Shown here: positions 8,378-16,709 of the stretch, piece by piece
Numbering within the stretch: the stretch's first letter is position 1
Layout of the letters: each line of letters opens with the position of its first letter
Source: Curtobacterium sp. VKM Ac-2865
GTDB taxonomy: Bacteria > Actinomycetota > Actinomycetes > Actinomycetales > Microbacteriaceae
DNA: 64,000 nt
Assembly: GCF_015350905.1 (NCBI RefSeq)
Contig: NZ_JADKRZ010000001.1
Coordinates: forward strand, 372,001-436,000
Direction: 5' to 3'
The notes under the pieces: model-generated
The model's input: the letters and a program-made list of their open reading frames with translations, nothing else
What the model was told of the DNA's origin: nothing
Database searches by the model: none
Translations under genes and position numbers: made by a program

Positions 8378-10249
8378 GTGAGCGCAGCCGAGTACGACGA
8401 CCAGCAGCCCGCCGCAACCGGCGGTCAGGGCCCCGAACTCGACCTCGGGCCGGCGGAGCTGGCAGAGATCGCGGGCAACGCGGCCGCCGAGCACCTGTCC
8501 CCGGCCTTCCCCGACCGAGCAGCGTGGGGCACGGCCTCGAAGCTGCGTGCCTGGCAGGTCGAAGCCCTCACGAGGTACTTCGAGTCCGAGCCGCGCGACT
8601 TCCTCGCAGCGGCCACCCCGGGCGCCGGCAAGACCACGTTCGCGCTCCGACTCGCCACCGAGCTCCTGGCCCGCGGCAACGTCGACCGCATCGTCGTCGT
8701 CGCACCCACCGAGCACCTGAAGCGGCAGTGGGCCGACGCCGCAGACCGCGTGGCCATCCGCATCGACCCGATGTTCAAGAACGGCGACGGCATGTTCGGC
8801 CGGCACTACCAGGGCGTCGCGATCACGTACGCCCAGGTCGGCATGAACCCCGAGGTGCACAAGCGCATCACCGAGGGCGGCCGCACCCTGGTCGTGCTCG
8901 ACGAGGTCCACCACGGCGGCGACGCCCTGACCTGGGGCGACGGCATCAGAGAGGCCTTCAGCGGCGCCACCCGCCGCCTGTCGCTGTCCGGCACGCCCTT
9001 CCGCTCCGACACCGCGCCGATCCCGTTCGTGCAGTACGCCCCCGACGAGCAGGGCATCCGCACGTCGATCTCCGACTACAACTACGGGTACGGCCGCGCC
9101 CTCGCCGACGGCGTCGTCCGTCCGGTCCTGTTCATGGCCTACGCCGGGCAGATGCGCTGGAAGACCCGCATGGGCGACGAGATGTCGGCGTCCCTCGGCG
9201 AGCAGGTCACGAAGGACATCACCGCTCAGGCCTGGCGCACGGCGCTCTCGCCGGAGGGCGAGTGGATGCCGGCCGTGCTCCAGGCCGCCGACACGCGCCT
9301 GACCGAGGTCCGACGCGGGGTCCCCGACGCCGGCGGGCTCGTCATCGCCACGGACACCACGACCGCACGGGCGTACGCCAGGATCCTGCAGCAGATCACG
9401 GGGGAGCGGCCCACGGTCGTGCTCTCCGACGAGGCCGCCGGGTCGAGCCGCATCGGCGCGTTCGCCGCGGACACCTCGCGCTGGATGGTCGCGGTCCGCA
9501 TGGTGTCCGAAGGCGTCGACGTGCCCCGGCTCTGCGTCGGCGTGTACGCCACGAGCGCCAGCACGCCGCTGTTCTTCGCACAGGTGATCGGCCGCTTCGT
9601 GCGCGCCCGTCGCCGCGGGGAGACCGCCTCGGTGTTCCTGCCGAGCGTGCCGGGGCTGATGGCCCTCGCCGCGACCCTCGAGCTCGAGCGCGACCACGCC
9701 CTCGACCGCCCGAAGGACGCCGAGGACGGGATGTACAACCCCGAGGACGCCATGGTCGCCGAGGCCAACAAGGAGGACCGCGCCTCCGAGAGCCTGCTCG
9801 ACATGCAGCCGTTCGAGGCCCTCGACTCGCAGGCGTCCTTCGACCGTGTCCTCTACGACGGCGGTGAGTTCGGCACCGGCGGCGAGATCGGCTCGCTCGA
9901 GGAGCTCGACTTCATCGGCATCCCCGGGCTGCTCGAGCCCGACCAGGTGCGCGACCTGCTCCGTGCCCGCCAGGCCACCCAGGCGAAGCGGTCGAAGGGC
10001 CGCGCGGTCAAGGACGGACTGCCGAAGACGCCGGAGCCGGACCGCCCGATGTACATGACCATCAAGGAGCAGCGGTCCGAGCTGCAGCGCCTCGTCTCCA
10101 TCTGGTCCCGGCACTCGAACGAGCCGCACGGGTCGATCCACGCCGAACTCCGTCGCATCAGCGGTGGTCCGGCCGTGGCGCAGGCGAGCATCGAGCAGAT
10201 CCAGAAGCGCATCGACATCCTCCGGTCCCGCATCGGCGGCCGACGGTGA
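8378..10249 (+). CDS. DEAD/DEAH-box helicase, superfamily 2
   Basis: This 623-residue SF2 helicase has Walker A (ATPGAGKTT, residues 79-87), VVAPTEHLKRQW (motif Ia), the DEVH box at 175-178, SGTPFRSD (motif III region), and a second RecA domain with RMVSEGVDVPRL and QVIGRFVRARR (motifs V and VI). The C-terminal ~170 residues are charged and carry no recognised domain. It resembles actinobacterial helicases related to RadD/XPB-like proteins that may act on nucleic-acid damage, but substrate and role are unproven. Its position directly after dinB may reflect a repair role. The start is chosen at GTG 8378 because of the TAGAAT box. Confidence 0.85.
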   Translation: MSAAEYDDQQPAATGGQGPELDLGPAELAEIAGNAAAEHLSPAFPDRAAWGTASKLRAWQVEALTRYFESEPRDFLAAATPGAGKTTFALRLATELLARGNVDRIVVVAPTEHLKRQWADAADRVAIRIDPMFKNGDGMFGRHYQGVAITYAQVGMNPEVHKRITEGGRTLVVLDEVHHGGDALTWGDGIREAFSGATRRLSLSGTPFRSDTAPIPFVQYAPDEQGIRTSISDYNYGYGRALADGVVRPVLFMAYAGQMRWKTRMGDEMSASLGEQVTKDITAQAWRTALSPEGEWMPAVLQAADTRLTEVRRGVPDAGGLVIATDTTTARAYARILQQITGERPTVVLSDEAAGSSRIGAFAADTSRWMVAVRMVSEGVDVPRLCVGVYATSASTPLFFAQVIGRFVRARRRGETASVFLPSVPGLMALAATLELERDHALDRPKDAEDGMYNPEDAMVAEANKEDRASESLLDMQPFEALDSQASFDRVLYDGGEFGTGGEIGSLEELDFIGIPGLLEPDQVRDLLRARQATQAKRSKGRAVKDGLPKTPEPDRPMYMTIKEQRSELQRLVSIWSRHSNEPHGSIHAELRRISGGPAVAQASIEQIQKRIDILRSRIGGRR

Positions 10250-10298
10250 CCGGGTCGCGAGCCACGACCGCGCCGGTCACCGCGCCAGCGCCGATGCC

Positions 10299-10502
10299 GT
10301 GATCGTCGAGGTCGACGACCGCACCTGGCTCGTCAAGCGCGACGAGTCGTCCTCCCCGGAAGCCATGATCGACCGCTTCGGCGGCGGCTACCGACTCCGT
10401 CGCTTCAGCCTGGTCGAGTCCCGGCGGACGGCACACGGCGTGTACACGGGCCTCGAGCTCGCCGAGACCGCCTGGTGGCGGTTGCGCGACAACCGTCGCT
10501 GA
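10299..10502 (+). CDS. Small hypothetical protein
   Basis: This is a 67-residue ORF beginning with GTG and the sequence VIVEVDDRTWLVKRDES, containing Arg-rich and Trp residues and ending WWRLRDNRR. Codon bias (G/C third positions) looks coding, and the gene fills the gap between the helicase and NDH-2. Upstream codons in the same frame overlap the helicase gene and look like shadow sequence, hence the short choice. The family is not recognised. Confidence 0.5.
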   Translation: MIVEVDDRTWLVKRDESSSPEAMIDRFGGGYRLRRFSLVESRRTAHGVYTGLELAETAWWRLRDNRR

Positions 10503-10572
10503 TCGTCATCCGATCTGCCCGATCCGCGCGGCGATGATGACGCTGGGAGCCCGGATCGAGTAGACCGGACTC

Positions 10573-11901
10573 ATGGCAGATTCGATCCCTCACGTCCTCG
10601 TCCTCGGTGGCGGCTCCGCCGGCTACTCCACCGTCAAGCAGCTGCAGAAGCACGCCGCGACCGTGCCGATGCGCATCACCCTCGTGGACCAGAACACGTA
10701 CTACACGTACCTGCCGTTCCTGCCCGAGGTCGCCGGCGGTCACATCGCGCCGAAGGACGTCACCGTGGAGCTCCGTCGCGCGCTCCGCAAGACCCGCGTG
10801 ATCCAGGGCAAGGTCACCGGGATCTCCTCCGCTGACAAGACCGTCTCGATCGCCACGGCCGGCGGCGACGACCGCACGCTCGGCTACGACCAGCTCGTCG
10901 TCGCGCTCGGCTCCGTCACGCGCACCTTCCCGACCCCGGGCCTCGACGAGGTCGGCGTCGGCTTCAAGACCGTCGAAGAGGCCGCGTACGTCCGCGCGAA
11001 GCTCCTCGACAACATCGCGAAGGCTGCTGCCACCCGTGACGACGACGAGCGTCGCCGTCTGCTCACCAGCATCTTCGTCGGCGGTGGCTACACCGGCGTC
11101 GAGGCCATCGGCGAGCTGTTCGACGTCTCGCAGGCCGCGATCAAGACGTACCCGTCGCTCGCCGGCGAGCAGCCCCGCTGGGTGCTCATCGACGCCCTCG
11201 ACCGCGTCGCGCCCGAGGTCGGCCCCGAGCTGTCGAAGTGGACCCTCGAGTCCCTCCGCGCCCGCGGCATCGACGTCCGCCTGAAGACCACCATGCCGAG
11301 CTGCGAAGGCGGCGTCGTCAAGCTCTCCGACGGCGACGAGTTCGCCACCGGCCTGCTCGTCTGGACGGCCGGCGTGAAGCCGAACCCGCTCCTCGACGCC
11401 TCAGACCTGCCGCGCGGACCGAAGGGCCACCTGGCCGCGAACGCGAAGCTCCAGGTCGAGGCCGAGGACACCCACGAGGTCGTCTCCGGCGTCTGGGGCC
11501 TCGGCGACGTCGCGCAGGTCCCCGACCTGACCGCCGACAAGCAGCCGGCGTACTACCCGCCGAACGCGCAGAACGCCGTCCGCCAGGCCGTCGTGGCCGC
11601 GGACAACGTGGTCGCCACGATCACGGGCAAGCCGCTCGAGGAGTACCGCCACGTCTCCGTGGGCACGGTCGCCTCGTACGGTGTCGCCAAGGGTGCCGCC
11701 AACATCAAGGGCATCAAGATGACGAACCTGTTCGCGTGGCTCGCGCACCGCTCGTACCACGTGTACGCGATGCCGACGCTGAACCGCAAGGCGCGCATCG
11801 TCATCGGCTGGGTTACCGGCGCCGTCTCCGGTCGCGACGCGACCTCGCTCATCAAGGAGACCGACCCGCGTCGCTCCTTCGTGGACGCCAGCAAGAGCTG
11901 A
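10573..11901 (+). CDS. ndh: Type II NADH dehydrogenase (NDH-2)
   Basis: The 442-residue flavoprotein passes electrons from NADH to the quinone pool without pumping protons. The FAD fold is at the N-terminus (VLGGGSAGYSTVKQL, residues 8-22), with LPEVAGG and VALGSVTRTFPTPG. The NADH-binding GGGYTGVEAIGEL lies in the middle. LVWTAGVKPNP and VWGLGDVAQVPD, which closes the FAD site, follow. The C-terminal hydrophobic/amphipathic stretch (NLFAWLAHRSYHVYAMP) is the membrane-docking region. Length and motif order match NDH-2. The nearest -10-like box upstream is TAGACC at 10561, weaker than in neighbouring genes. Confidence 0.9.
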   Translation: MADSIPHVLVLGGGSAGYSTVKQLQKHAATVPMRITLVDQNTYYTYLPFLPEVAGGHIAPKDVTVELRRALRKTRVIQGKVTGISSADKTVSIATAGGDDRTLGYDQLVVALGSVTRTFPTPGLDEVGVGFKTVEEAAYVRAKLLDNIAKAAATRDDDERRRLLTSIFVGGGYTGVEAIGELFDVSQAAIKTYPSLAGEQPRWVLIDALDRVAPEVGPELSKWTLESLRARGIDVRLKTTMPSCEGGVVKLSDGDEFATGLLVWTAGVKPNPLLDASDLPRGPKGHLAANAKLQVEAEDTHEVVSGVWGLGDVAQVPDLTADKQPAYYPPNAQNAVRQAVVAADNVVATITGKPLEEYRHVSVGTVASYGVAKGAANIKGIKMTNLFAWLAHRSYHVYAMPTLNRKARIVIGWVTGAVSGRDATSLIKETDPRRSFVDASKS

Positions 11902-11914
11902 TCAGTTCCACCCC

Positions 11915-11960
11915 ACGGACGGGAGGCTCGGTGCCAGCTGGCACCGAGCCTCCCGTTCGT
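11915..11960. repeat. 46-bp intergenic palindrome, family A copy 1
   Basis: Two 23-bp arms meet at GGTGCCAG|CTGGCACC with one mismatch (GGAC versus TTCG near the ends). It lies between the stops of two convergent genes (ndh and the MmyB-type regulator), where it could terminate both transcripts. Confidence 0.85.
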
Positions 11961-11967
11961 CGTCTGG

Positions 11968-12834
11968 TCACCGTGCGCAGTCGGTGGGGGCTGCTTCTCG
12001 GACGGCTCCGACGCGGAGGAAGTCGAGCTTCTCGGCGTCGGGTCCTCCTGCTGCGGTCGAGTAGACGACGAGCTTGACGTCGGAGTCCGGGACGGTGACG
12101 ACGTCGCAGTCGAGCACGACGTCGCCGACGACGCGGTTGTGGACCGTCTTGACGAGCGACTGGTGCGCCGCCGCTCGTCCCTCGTCCCAGTACGCGGCGA
12201 ACCGTTCGCTCTCGCTCTGCAGTCGGGCGATGAAGGCCGAGAAGCGGGCGTCCTCACCGAGGGTCGCAGCCGTGCGTCGCAGGTCAGCGACGAGGGCTCG
12301 CTCGAACGACGCCGGGCCGCCGTGCGCCGTCGCGACCTCGGCGACGCTGTCGTCGATGAAGGTCTGCACGACGAGGTTCTGTTCGGGGTCCTTGAGCACC
12401 GACGGCGCGTCGAACAGGGCCTGCCAGAGCGGCGTCGAGTGCAGCATCGTCCAGTCGGCGGTGAACACGGCCAGCGGGAGGTCCGCCATCCGGACGAGCA
12501 TGCGCTGGACACCGGGAGGGACGCGCCGCGACACCACACCCGAGCGGGGCGGTGCGAGTCCGGCGGCGCGGTGGAACAGCTCGGTCTCGGTCCGGTCGAG
12601 TTGGAGTGCGCGTGCGAGGGACTGGACGACCTGCGCTGAAGGAGTGCGGGAGCGACCCTGTTCCAGGCGCATGACGTAGTCCACGCTGACCCCGGCGAGC
12701 TGCGCGAGTTCCTCCCGGCGGAGCCCCTCCGTCCGCCGACGCCCGAACGACTCCAGGCCGACGTCCTCGGGGCGCAGTCGTCCTCGCCAGGCGCGGAGGA
12801 GGTCGCTGAGGTTCTCGACGAGGTCTGCAGGCAC
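11968..12834 (-). CDS. XRE-family regulator with MmyB-like ligand domain
   Basis: The 288-residue protein begins with a helix-turn-helix (LAQLAGVSVDYVMRLEQGR, about 45-61). It continues with the MmyB-like domain common in actinobacteria (LARALQLDRTETELFHRAAGL, DWTMLHSTPLW, LVKTVHNRVVGDVVLDCDVV). That domain resembles a PAS fold and is thought to bind fatty-acid-like ligands. The start is a GTG at 12834. The gene is divergent from the SDR at 13012, and in many actinobacteria such regulators control exactly this kind of adjacent dehydrogenase. I infer it is the local regulator of that gene. Confidence 0.87.
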   Translation of the reverse strand: MPADLVENLSDLLRAWRGRLRPEDVGLESFGRRRTEGLRREELAQLAGVSVDYVMRLEQGRSRTPSAQVVQSLARALQLDRTETELFHRAAGLAPPRSGVVSRRVPPGVQRMLVRMADLPLAVFTADWTMLHSTPLWQALFDAPSVLKDPEQNLVVQTFIDDSVAEVATAHGGPASFERALVADLRRTAATLGEDARFSAFIARLQSESERFAAYWDEGRAAAHQSLVKTVHNRVVGDVVLDCDVVTVPDSDVKLVVYSTAAGGPDAEKLDFLRVGAVREAAPTDCAR

Positions 12835-13011
12835 CCGTTCATTGTCTGCGTGCGGAGCGAGAAGCGCATGGGAACGCTGGTCCCATGCTCCGGGAGCGGT
12901 GCCGGTGACCACTGCCGGCGAGCACCGCCGTTGGGTGGCACCGTTCTTCCCTGGCTGGGGCACGTCGTACGGCCGCACGCTTGGCCTCTCACCCCCACCG
13001 ACAGGAGAACC

Positions 13012-13704
13012 ATGACCATCACGCTCATCACCGGCGGCAACAAGGGCATCGGCCGCGAGACCGCCCGCCGACTCATCGCCGCCGGACACACCGTGTGGAT
13101 CGGCGCTCGGGACACCGACCGCGGCCGGACTGCAGCGGCGGAGCTCGGCGCCTCGTTCGTGCAGCTCGACGTCACGGACGACGCGTCCGTCACCGCCGCG
13201 GCTGCGACGATCCAGGACCAGGCGGGTCACCTCGACGTCCTGGTGAACAACGCCGGCGTCCTCGGCGACGTCACCGCGCCCGAGGACATGACCGTCGACC
13301 AGCTGCGTGCCGTCTACGAGACCAACGTCTTCGGCGTCGTCCGCGTCACGAACGCGCTCCTGCCGGTCCTCCGGCAGGCGGCGGGACCCTCGGTCATCAA
13401 CGTCACGAGCGGCCTCGGGTCGTTCACATTGATCCACGACCCGGCGCGCGTCGAGTCGCAGTACCCGCTCGCGGCCTACGGCTCCTCGAAGACAGCGGTC
13501 ACCATGCTGACCATGCAGTACGCGAAGACCACGCCGGACGTCCGCTTCAACGCGGTCGACCCCGGACAGACGGCGACCGAGTTCACCGGTCACCTCGGAC
13601 ACAGCGTCGAGGACGGCGCCGACGCGGCGGTCCGGATGGCGACCCTCGGTGCGGACGCCCCGACCGGGACCGTCACCGACCGCGACGGTCGCCTGCCCTG
13701 GTAG
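13012..13704 (+). CDS. Short-chain dehydrogenase/reductase
   Basis: This 230-residue SDR has the cofactor motif TGGNKGIG (residues 6-13), the NNAG motif after the fourth strand, and the catalytic YGSSK (Tyr-x3-Lys) with an upstream Ser in NVTSG. The acidic residue after strand two is replaced by ARDTDRGR, which favours NADP. The start is ATG 13012 with AGGAGA 5 nt upstream. Upstream in-frame codons are non-coding in character. It is probably induced through the divergent MmyB-type regulator. The substrate is unknown. Confidence 0.88.
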   Translation: MTITLITGGNKGIGRETARRLIAAGHTVWIGARDTDRGRTAAAELGASFVQLDVTDDASVTAAAATIQDQAGHLDVLVNNAGVLGDVTAPEDMTVDQLRAVYETNVFGVVRVTNALLPVLRQAAGPSVINVTSGLGSFTLIHDPARVESQYPLAAYGSSKTAVTMLTMQYAKTTPDVRFNAVDPGQTATEFTGHLGHSVEDGADAAVRMATLGADAPTGTVTDRDGRLPW

Positions 13705-13712
13705 GTGACCGG

Positions 13713-13762
13713 TGACGGACGGGAGGTTCGGTGCCAGCTGGCACCGAACCTCCCGTCCGTCA
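13713..13762. repeat. 50-bp perfect palindrome, family A copy 2
   Basis: Two perfect 25-bp arms meet at GGTGCCAG|CTGGCACC. The variant GGTTCGG/CCGAACC is compensated on both arms. Symmetry extends outward to 13705-13770 with two mismatched pairs. It starts 8 bp after the SDR stop. Confidence 0.88.
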
Positions 13763-13771
13763 TTGGTCACC

Positions 13772-14020
13772 ATGCGCAGTCCTGGAACGGCTCGTCGCGA
13801 CGCACCGGTGACCGATGCCCTCCGCGGTCGGCCGGACGACCTCATCGGGGAGACCGGCATCGGTGCCGAGCGGGGGAAGCGCCCGATCGCATCGCGGCTC
13901 GGGAGCACGCGGCCCGACACGCACCACACGTGGATGGACCCGTTCGTCGTGAACTGGCCCGCAGTCGTGGCCGGTGGCGTGGTGCTGCTGGTCGTGCGGC
14001 GAGTGCTGCGTCGGCGCTAG
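13772..14020 (+). CDS. Doubtful small membrane ORF
   Basis: This 82-codon ORF ends in a hydrophobic Val/Ala stretch followed by RRVLRRR, like a tail-anchored helix. A shorter start at ATG 13934 would give 28 residues that are almost all membrane segment. The codon pattern before the helix is poor, and no ribosome site is evident. It may be spurious. Confidence 0.25.
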   Translation: MRSPGTARRDAPVTDALRGRPDDLIGETGIGAERGKRPIASRLGSTRPDTHHTWMDPFVVNWPAVVAGGVVLLVVRRVLRRR

Positions 14021-14066
14021 GGGCTGGCGCGGGCGCGGGCGCGGGTCCGGGTGCGGGCTTCCGACT

Positions 14067-14149
14067 CGGAACGACATCGTCGAGGTCGTACGACAGCGAT
14101 GGTGTCGTTCCGGGTCGGGCGCGCGCTGCGGCGCTGTCGTTCCGGGTCG
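14067..14149. repeat. Hairpin with 15-bp direct repeat
   Basis: CGGAACGACA (14067-14076) pairs with TGTCGTTCCG (14103-14112). The segment TGTCGTTCCGGGTCG is present twice, at 14103-14117 and 14135-14149. It may be a decayed repeat element or terminator. Confidence 0.6.
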
Positions 14150-14183
14150 AGCGCGCTCGGCGGGCTCCGGCATCCGGGCGCGC

Positions 14184-14218
14184 AAAAACGAACGGCCCAC
14201 CCGAAGGTGGGCCGTTCG
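14184..14218 (-). terminator. Rho-independent terminator of tRNA-Leu
   Basis: Two perfect 13-bp arms (14189-14201 and 14206-14218) enclose a 4-nt loop. On the minus strand they are followed by five U residues (AAAAA at 14184-14188 on the plus strand). It lies 20 bp after the tRNA 3' end. Confidence 0.92.
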
Positions 14219-14238
14219 CCGCGTGTCTCAACACTGCG

Positions 14239-14324
14239 TGTCCGAAGGGGGACTTGAACCCCCACGCCCTAATACGGGCACTAGCACCTCAAGCTAGCGC
14301 GTCTACCAATTCCGCCATCCGGAC
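14239..14324 (-). tRNA. tRNA-Leu (anticodon GAG)
   Basis: The 86-nt tRNA folds as a class II cloverleaf. The acceptor GTCCGGA pairs with TTCGGAC (one G-U), and the D-arm reads GCGGAATTGGTAGACGC. The anticodon stem is CTAGC/GCTAG with loop TTGAGGT (anticodon GAG). A long variable arm (GCCC...GGGC) follows, then the T-arm with GTTCAAG. The discriminator is A, as needed for leucine. CCA is not encoded. GAG reads CUC and CUU codons; CUC is heavily used in this genome. Confidence 0.96.
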
Positions 14325-14385
14325 AGGATGTTCTTCAGTTGTGCGACGGCCCCAGCGGGTTTCCCCGGCGTTGCTGCCGGAGAAG

Positions 14386-14415
14386 ACATTAGCACGGGTC
14401 TGAACGCTCGTTGAA
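14386..14415 (-). promoter_or_regulatory. Promoter of tRNA-Leu
   Basis: On the minus strand TTCAAC (14415-14410) and TAATGT (14391-14386) are separated by 18 bp. They lie about 60 bp upstream of the mature tRNA 5' end, consistent with a housekeeping sigma promoter and a short 5' leader. Confidence 0.5.
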
Positions 14416-14480
14416 CACGGCTGGACATCCCGGGCGCGTTGGTGAGCGGCGCCGCTGCCGGGGCCGTCGGGGGCGGCCGG

Positions 14481-14486
14481 TAGCGT
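14481..14486 (+). promoter_or_regulatory. TAGCGT -10 box of the M20 peptidase gene
   Basis: It ends 6 nt before ATG 14493, giving a leaderless-type spacing. Confidence 0.45.
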
Positions 14487-14492
14487 GGTGGC

Positions 14493-15818
14493 ATGACGAC
14501 GGACGCGCAGGGCACCACGACCGACCAGGAGCTCGAGGCCACCGCTCGGATCGCCCGTGACCTCATCCGGATCGACACGACCAACTGGGGTGAAGGCCGC
14601 TCGGCCGGCGAGACCGAGGCCGCCCACTACGTCGAGGCGGCGCTCCGCGACCTCGGCGCGACGCCCCAGCTGTTCGAGTCCGAGCCCGACCGGGTCAGCG
14701 TCGTCGCGCGCTTCCCAGGGCGCGACCGGGGCAAGCCGGCGCTCGTGGTGCACGGGCACCTCGACGTCGTGCCCGCGGACCCCGCCAACTGGAGCGTCGA
14801 CCCGTTCGGCGGCGTGGTCAAGGACGGCATGCTCTGGGGCCGCGGCGCCGTCGACATGAAGAACATGGACGCGATGATGCTGACCGCCCTCGGTGACGTC
14901 ATCGCCGAGCACGGCGCACCCGAGCGGGACCTCGTGATCGCGTACTTCGCGGACGAGGAAGCCGGCGGCGTGCTCGGCGCCCACCACGTCGTGTCGAACC
15001 ACCCTGAGGTCTTCGCCGGCGCGACGGCCGCGATCAGCGAGGTCGGCGGCTACTCCGTCACGCTCGACGACCGGCGCGCGTACCTCCTGCAGACCGGCGA
15101 GAAGGCCCTCATGTGGATCAAGCTCGTCGCCCGCGGGACGGCGGCCCACGGCTCCCACGTCATCCGGGACAACGCCGTCACGAAGGTCGCGGCCGCCGTC
15201 GCCAGGATCGGGAGCGAGGAGTGGCCGGTGCGCCTCTCCGCGACGACCGAGTCGATGGTCACCGAGATCGCGCGCTTCCTCGGCGTCGACCCCGCGGTGT
15301 CCGGGCCGGACGAGGTCGCGCTCGCGACGGGGTCCGCCTCCCGGTTCATCCACGCGGCGCTGCACACCACGACGAACCCGACCGTGCTGCGCGCCGGGTA
15401 CAAGCACAACGTGATCCCCGACGCGGCCGAGGCCCTGATCGACGTCCGCTGCCTGCCCGGGGACGAGGACACGGTGCTCGCCCGGGTGCGGGAACTCGCC
15501 GGGGACGACGTCGAGGTGCTCATGTCCCACCGGGACATCGGCATGGAGCAGGACTTCGGCGGGCCGCTCGTCGACGCCGTGCGGGACGTCCTCGGTCGCC
15601 ACGACCCGGGCGCCCCCGTGCTGCCCTACCTGCTCTCCGGCGGCACCGACAACAAGGCGCTCTCGACGATCGGCATCGCCGGCTACGGGTTCGTGCCGCT
15701 GCAGCTGCCGGCTGGCATCGACTTCCCCGCGATGTTCCACGGGGTCGACGAACGCGTGCCGCTGGAGTCCCTGGCGTTCGGCCGGCGCGTGCTCGGCGAC
15801 CTGCTCGGCTCGTACTGA
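14493..15818 (+). CDS. M20/M28-family metallopeptidase (dipeptidase-like)
   Basis: This 441-residue zinc hydrolase has the M20 metal site: HGHLD (His89), GRGAVDMK (bridging Asp121), the catalytic Glu pair in ADEEAGG (155-156), and a late His in MFHGVDERV. The dimerisation lid follows RGTAAHGSHV. Related proteins cleave dipeptides or N-acyl amino acids, and the precise substrate is not evident. The actinobacterial pattern of an M20 peptidase next to uppP and mshC is common in Micrococcales. The start is supported by the TAGCGT box. It reads toward uppP, 63 bp away. Confidence 0.88.
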   Translation: MTTDAQGTTTDQELEATARIARDLIRIDTTNWGEGRSAGETEAAHYVEAALRDLGATPQLFESEPDRVSVVARFPGRDRGKPALVVHGHLDVVPADPANWSVDPFGGVVKDGMLWGRGAVDMKNMDAMMLTALGDVIAEHGAPERDLVIAYFADEEAGGVLGAHHVVSNHPEVFAGATAAISEVGGYSVTLDDRRAYLLQTGEKALMWIKLVARGTAAHGSHVIRDNAVTKVAAAVARIGSEEWPVRLSATTESMVTEIARFLGVDPAVSGPDEVALATGSASRFIHAALHTTTNPTVLRAGYKHNVIPDAAEALIDVRCLPGDEDTVLARVRELAGDDVEVLMSHRDIGMEQDFGGPLVDAVRDVLGRHDPGAPVLPYLLSGGTDNKALSTIGIAGYGFVPLQLPAGIDFPAMFHGVDERVPLESLAFGRRVLGDLLGSY

Positions 15819-15881
15819 CATACTGGACGGTCGCCGCAACCGGCGACGCCCGACGACGACCCACCCTGAAAGGCCGCGCCA

Positions 15882-16709
15882 GTGCACATCCTCGAGGCCA
15901 TCTTCCTCGGCTTCGTGCAGGGACTGACCGAGTTCCTGCCCGTCTCCTCCAGCGCGCACCTGCGCATCGTCGGGCTGTTCCTGCCCGACGCCAAGGACCC
16001 GGGCGCCGCGTTCACCGCCGTGACCCAGCTCGGCACCGAGACCGCCGTGCTCATCTACTTCTGGCGGGACATCACGCGGATCGTCGCCCGCTGGTTCGGT
16101 TCGCTCTCCGGCAAGGTGCCGCGCACCGACCCCGACGTCCGGCTCGGGTGGCTGGTGATCCTCGGCACGATCCCGATCGGCGTCGTCGGACTGCTGTTGC
16201 AGGACACGATCGAGACCACGTTCCGGTCGCTGTGGATCGTCGCGGTCGTGCTCATCGTCTTCGGTGTCGTGCTCGGCGTGCTCGACCGCGTCGGACGCAA
16301 GGAGCGCCGCATCGAGCAGATGACCTTCGGCGGCGGCATCCTGGTCGGCCTGGCCCAGGTGCTCGCCCTCGTCCCCGGTGTCTCCCGCTCGGGCGCGACG
16401 GTGTCGATGGGCCTGGCGCTCGGGTACACCCGCGAAGCCGCCGCTCGCTTCGCGTTCCTGCTCGCGGTGCCCGCCGTGTTCCTGTCCGGGCTGTACGAGG
16501 CCGCGACCAGCCTCGGCGACACCGGCGCGCCGTTCGGCCTCGCCGACACGCTGATCGCGACCGTCGTCGCCTTCGGGGTGGGGTACATCGTGATCGCCGC
16601 GTTCATGCGGTACATCAGCACGCGGAGCTTCATGCCCTTCGTGTACTACCGGATCGCGCTGGGTATCGTGCTCATCGTGCTGCTGTCGCTCGGAGTGATC
16701 ACCCCATGA
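15882..16709 (+). CDS. uppP: Undecaprenyl-diphosphatase
   Basis: The 275-residue polytopic membrane enzyme recycles the lipid carrier by removing a phosphate from undecaprenyl diphosphate, which also confers bacitracin resistance. The diagnostic motifs are [14 protein letters not shown] (residues 13-26, with Glu17 and His26) and PGVSRSGAT (165-173, with Arg169). About seven to eight hydrophobic helices are visible. The GTG start at 15882 has GAAAGG upstream. It overlaps mshC by four bases (ATGA), so the two are cotranslated, an order also known from mycobacteria. Confidence 0.95.
   Translation: MHILEAIFLGFVQGLTEFLPVSSSAHLRIVGLFLPDAKDPGAAFTAVTQLGTETAVLIYFWRDITRIVARWFGSLSGKVPRTDPDVRLGWLVILGTIPIGVVGLLLQDTIETTFRSLWIVAVVLIVFGVVLGVLDRVGRKERRIEQMTFGGGILVGLAQVLALVPGVSRSGATVSMGLALGYTREAAARFAFLLAVPAVFLSGLYEAATSLGDTGAPFGLADTLIATVVAFGVGYIVIAAFMRYISTRSFMPFVYYRIALGIVLIVLLSLGVITP

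Larger units (their letters stand above)
13705..14238. other. 534-bp stretch without a firm gene
   Basis: It contains the family A palindrome, a doubtful 82-codon ORF, a GCGGGC-rich low-complexity run (14025-14060), a hairpin with direct repeats (14067-14149) and the tRNA terminator. Confidence 0.7.
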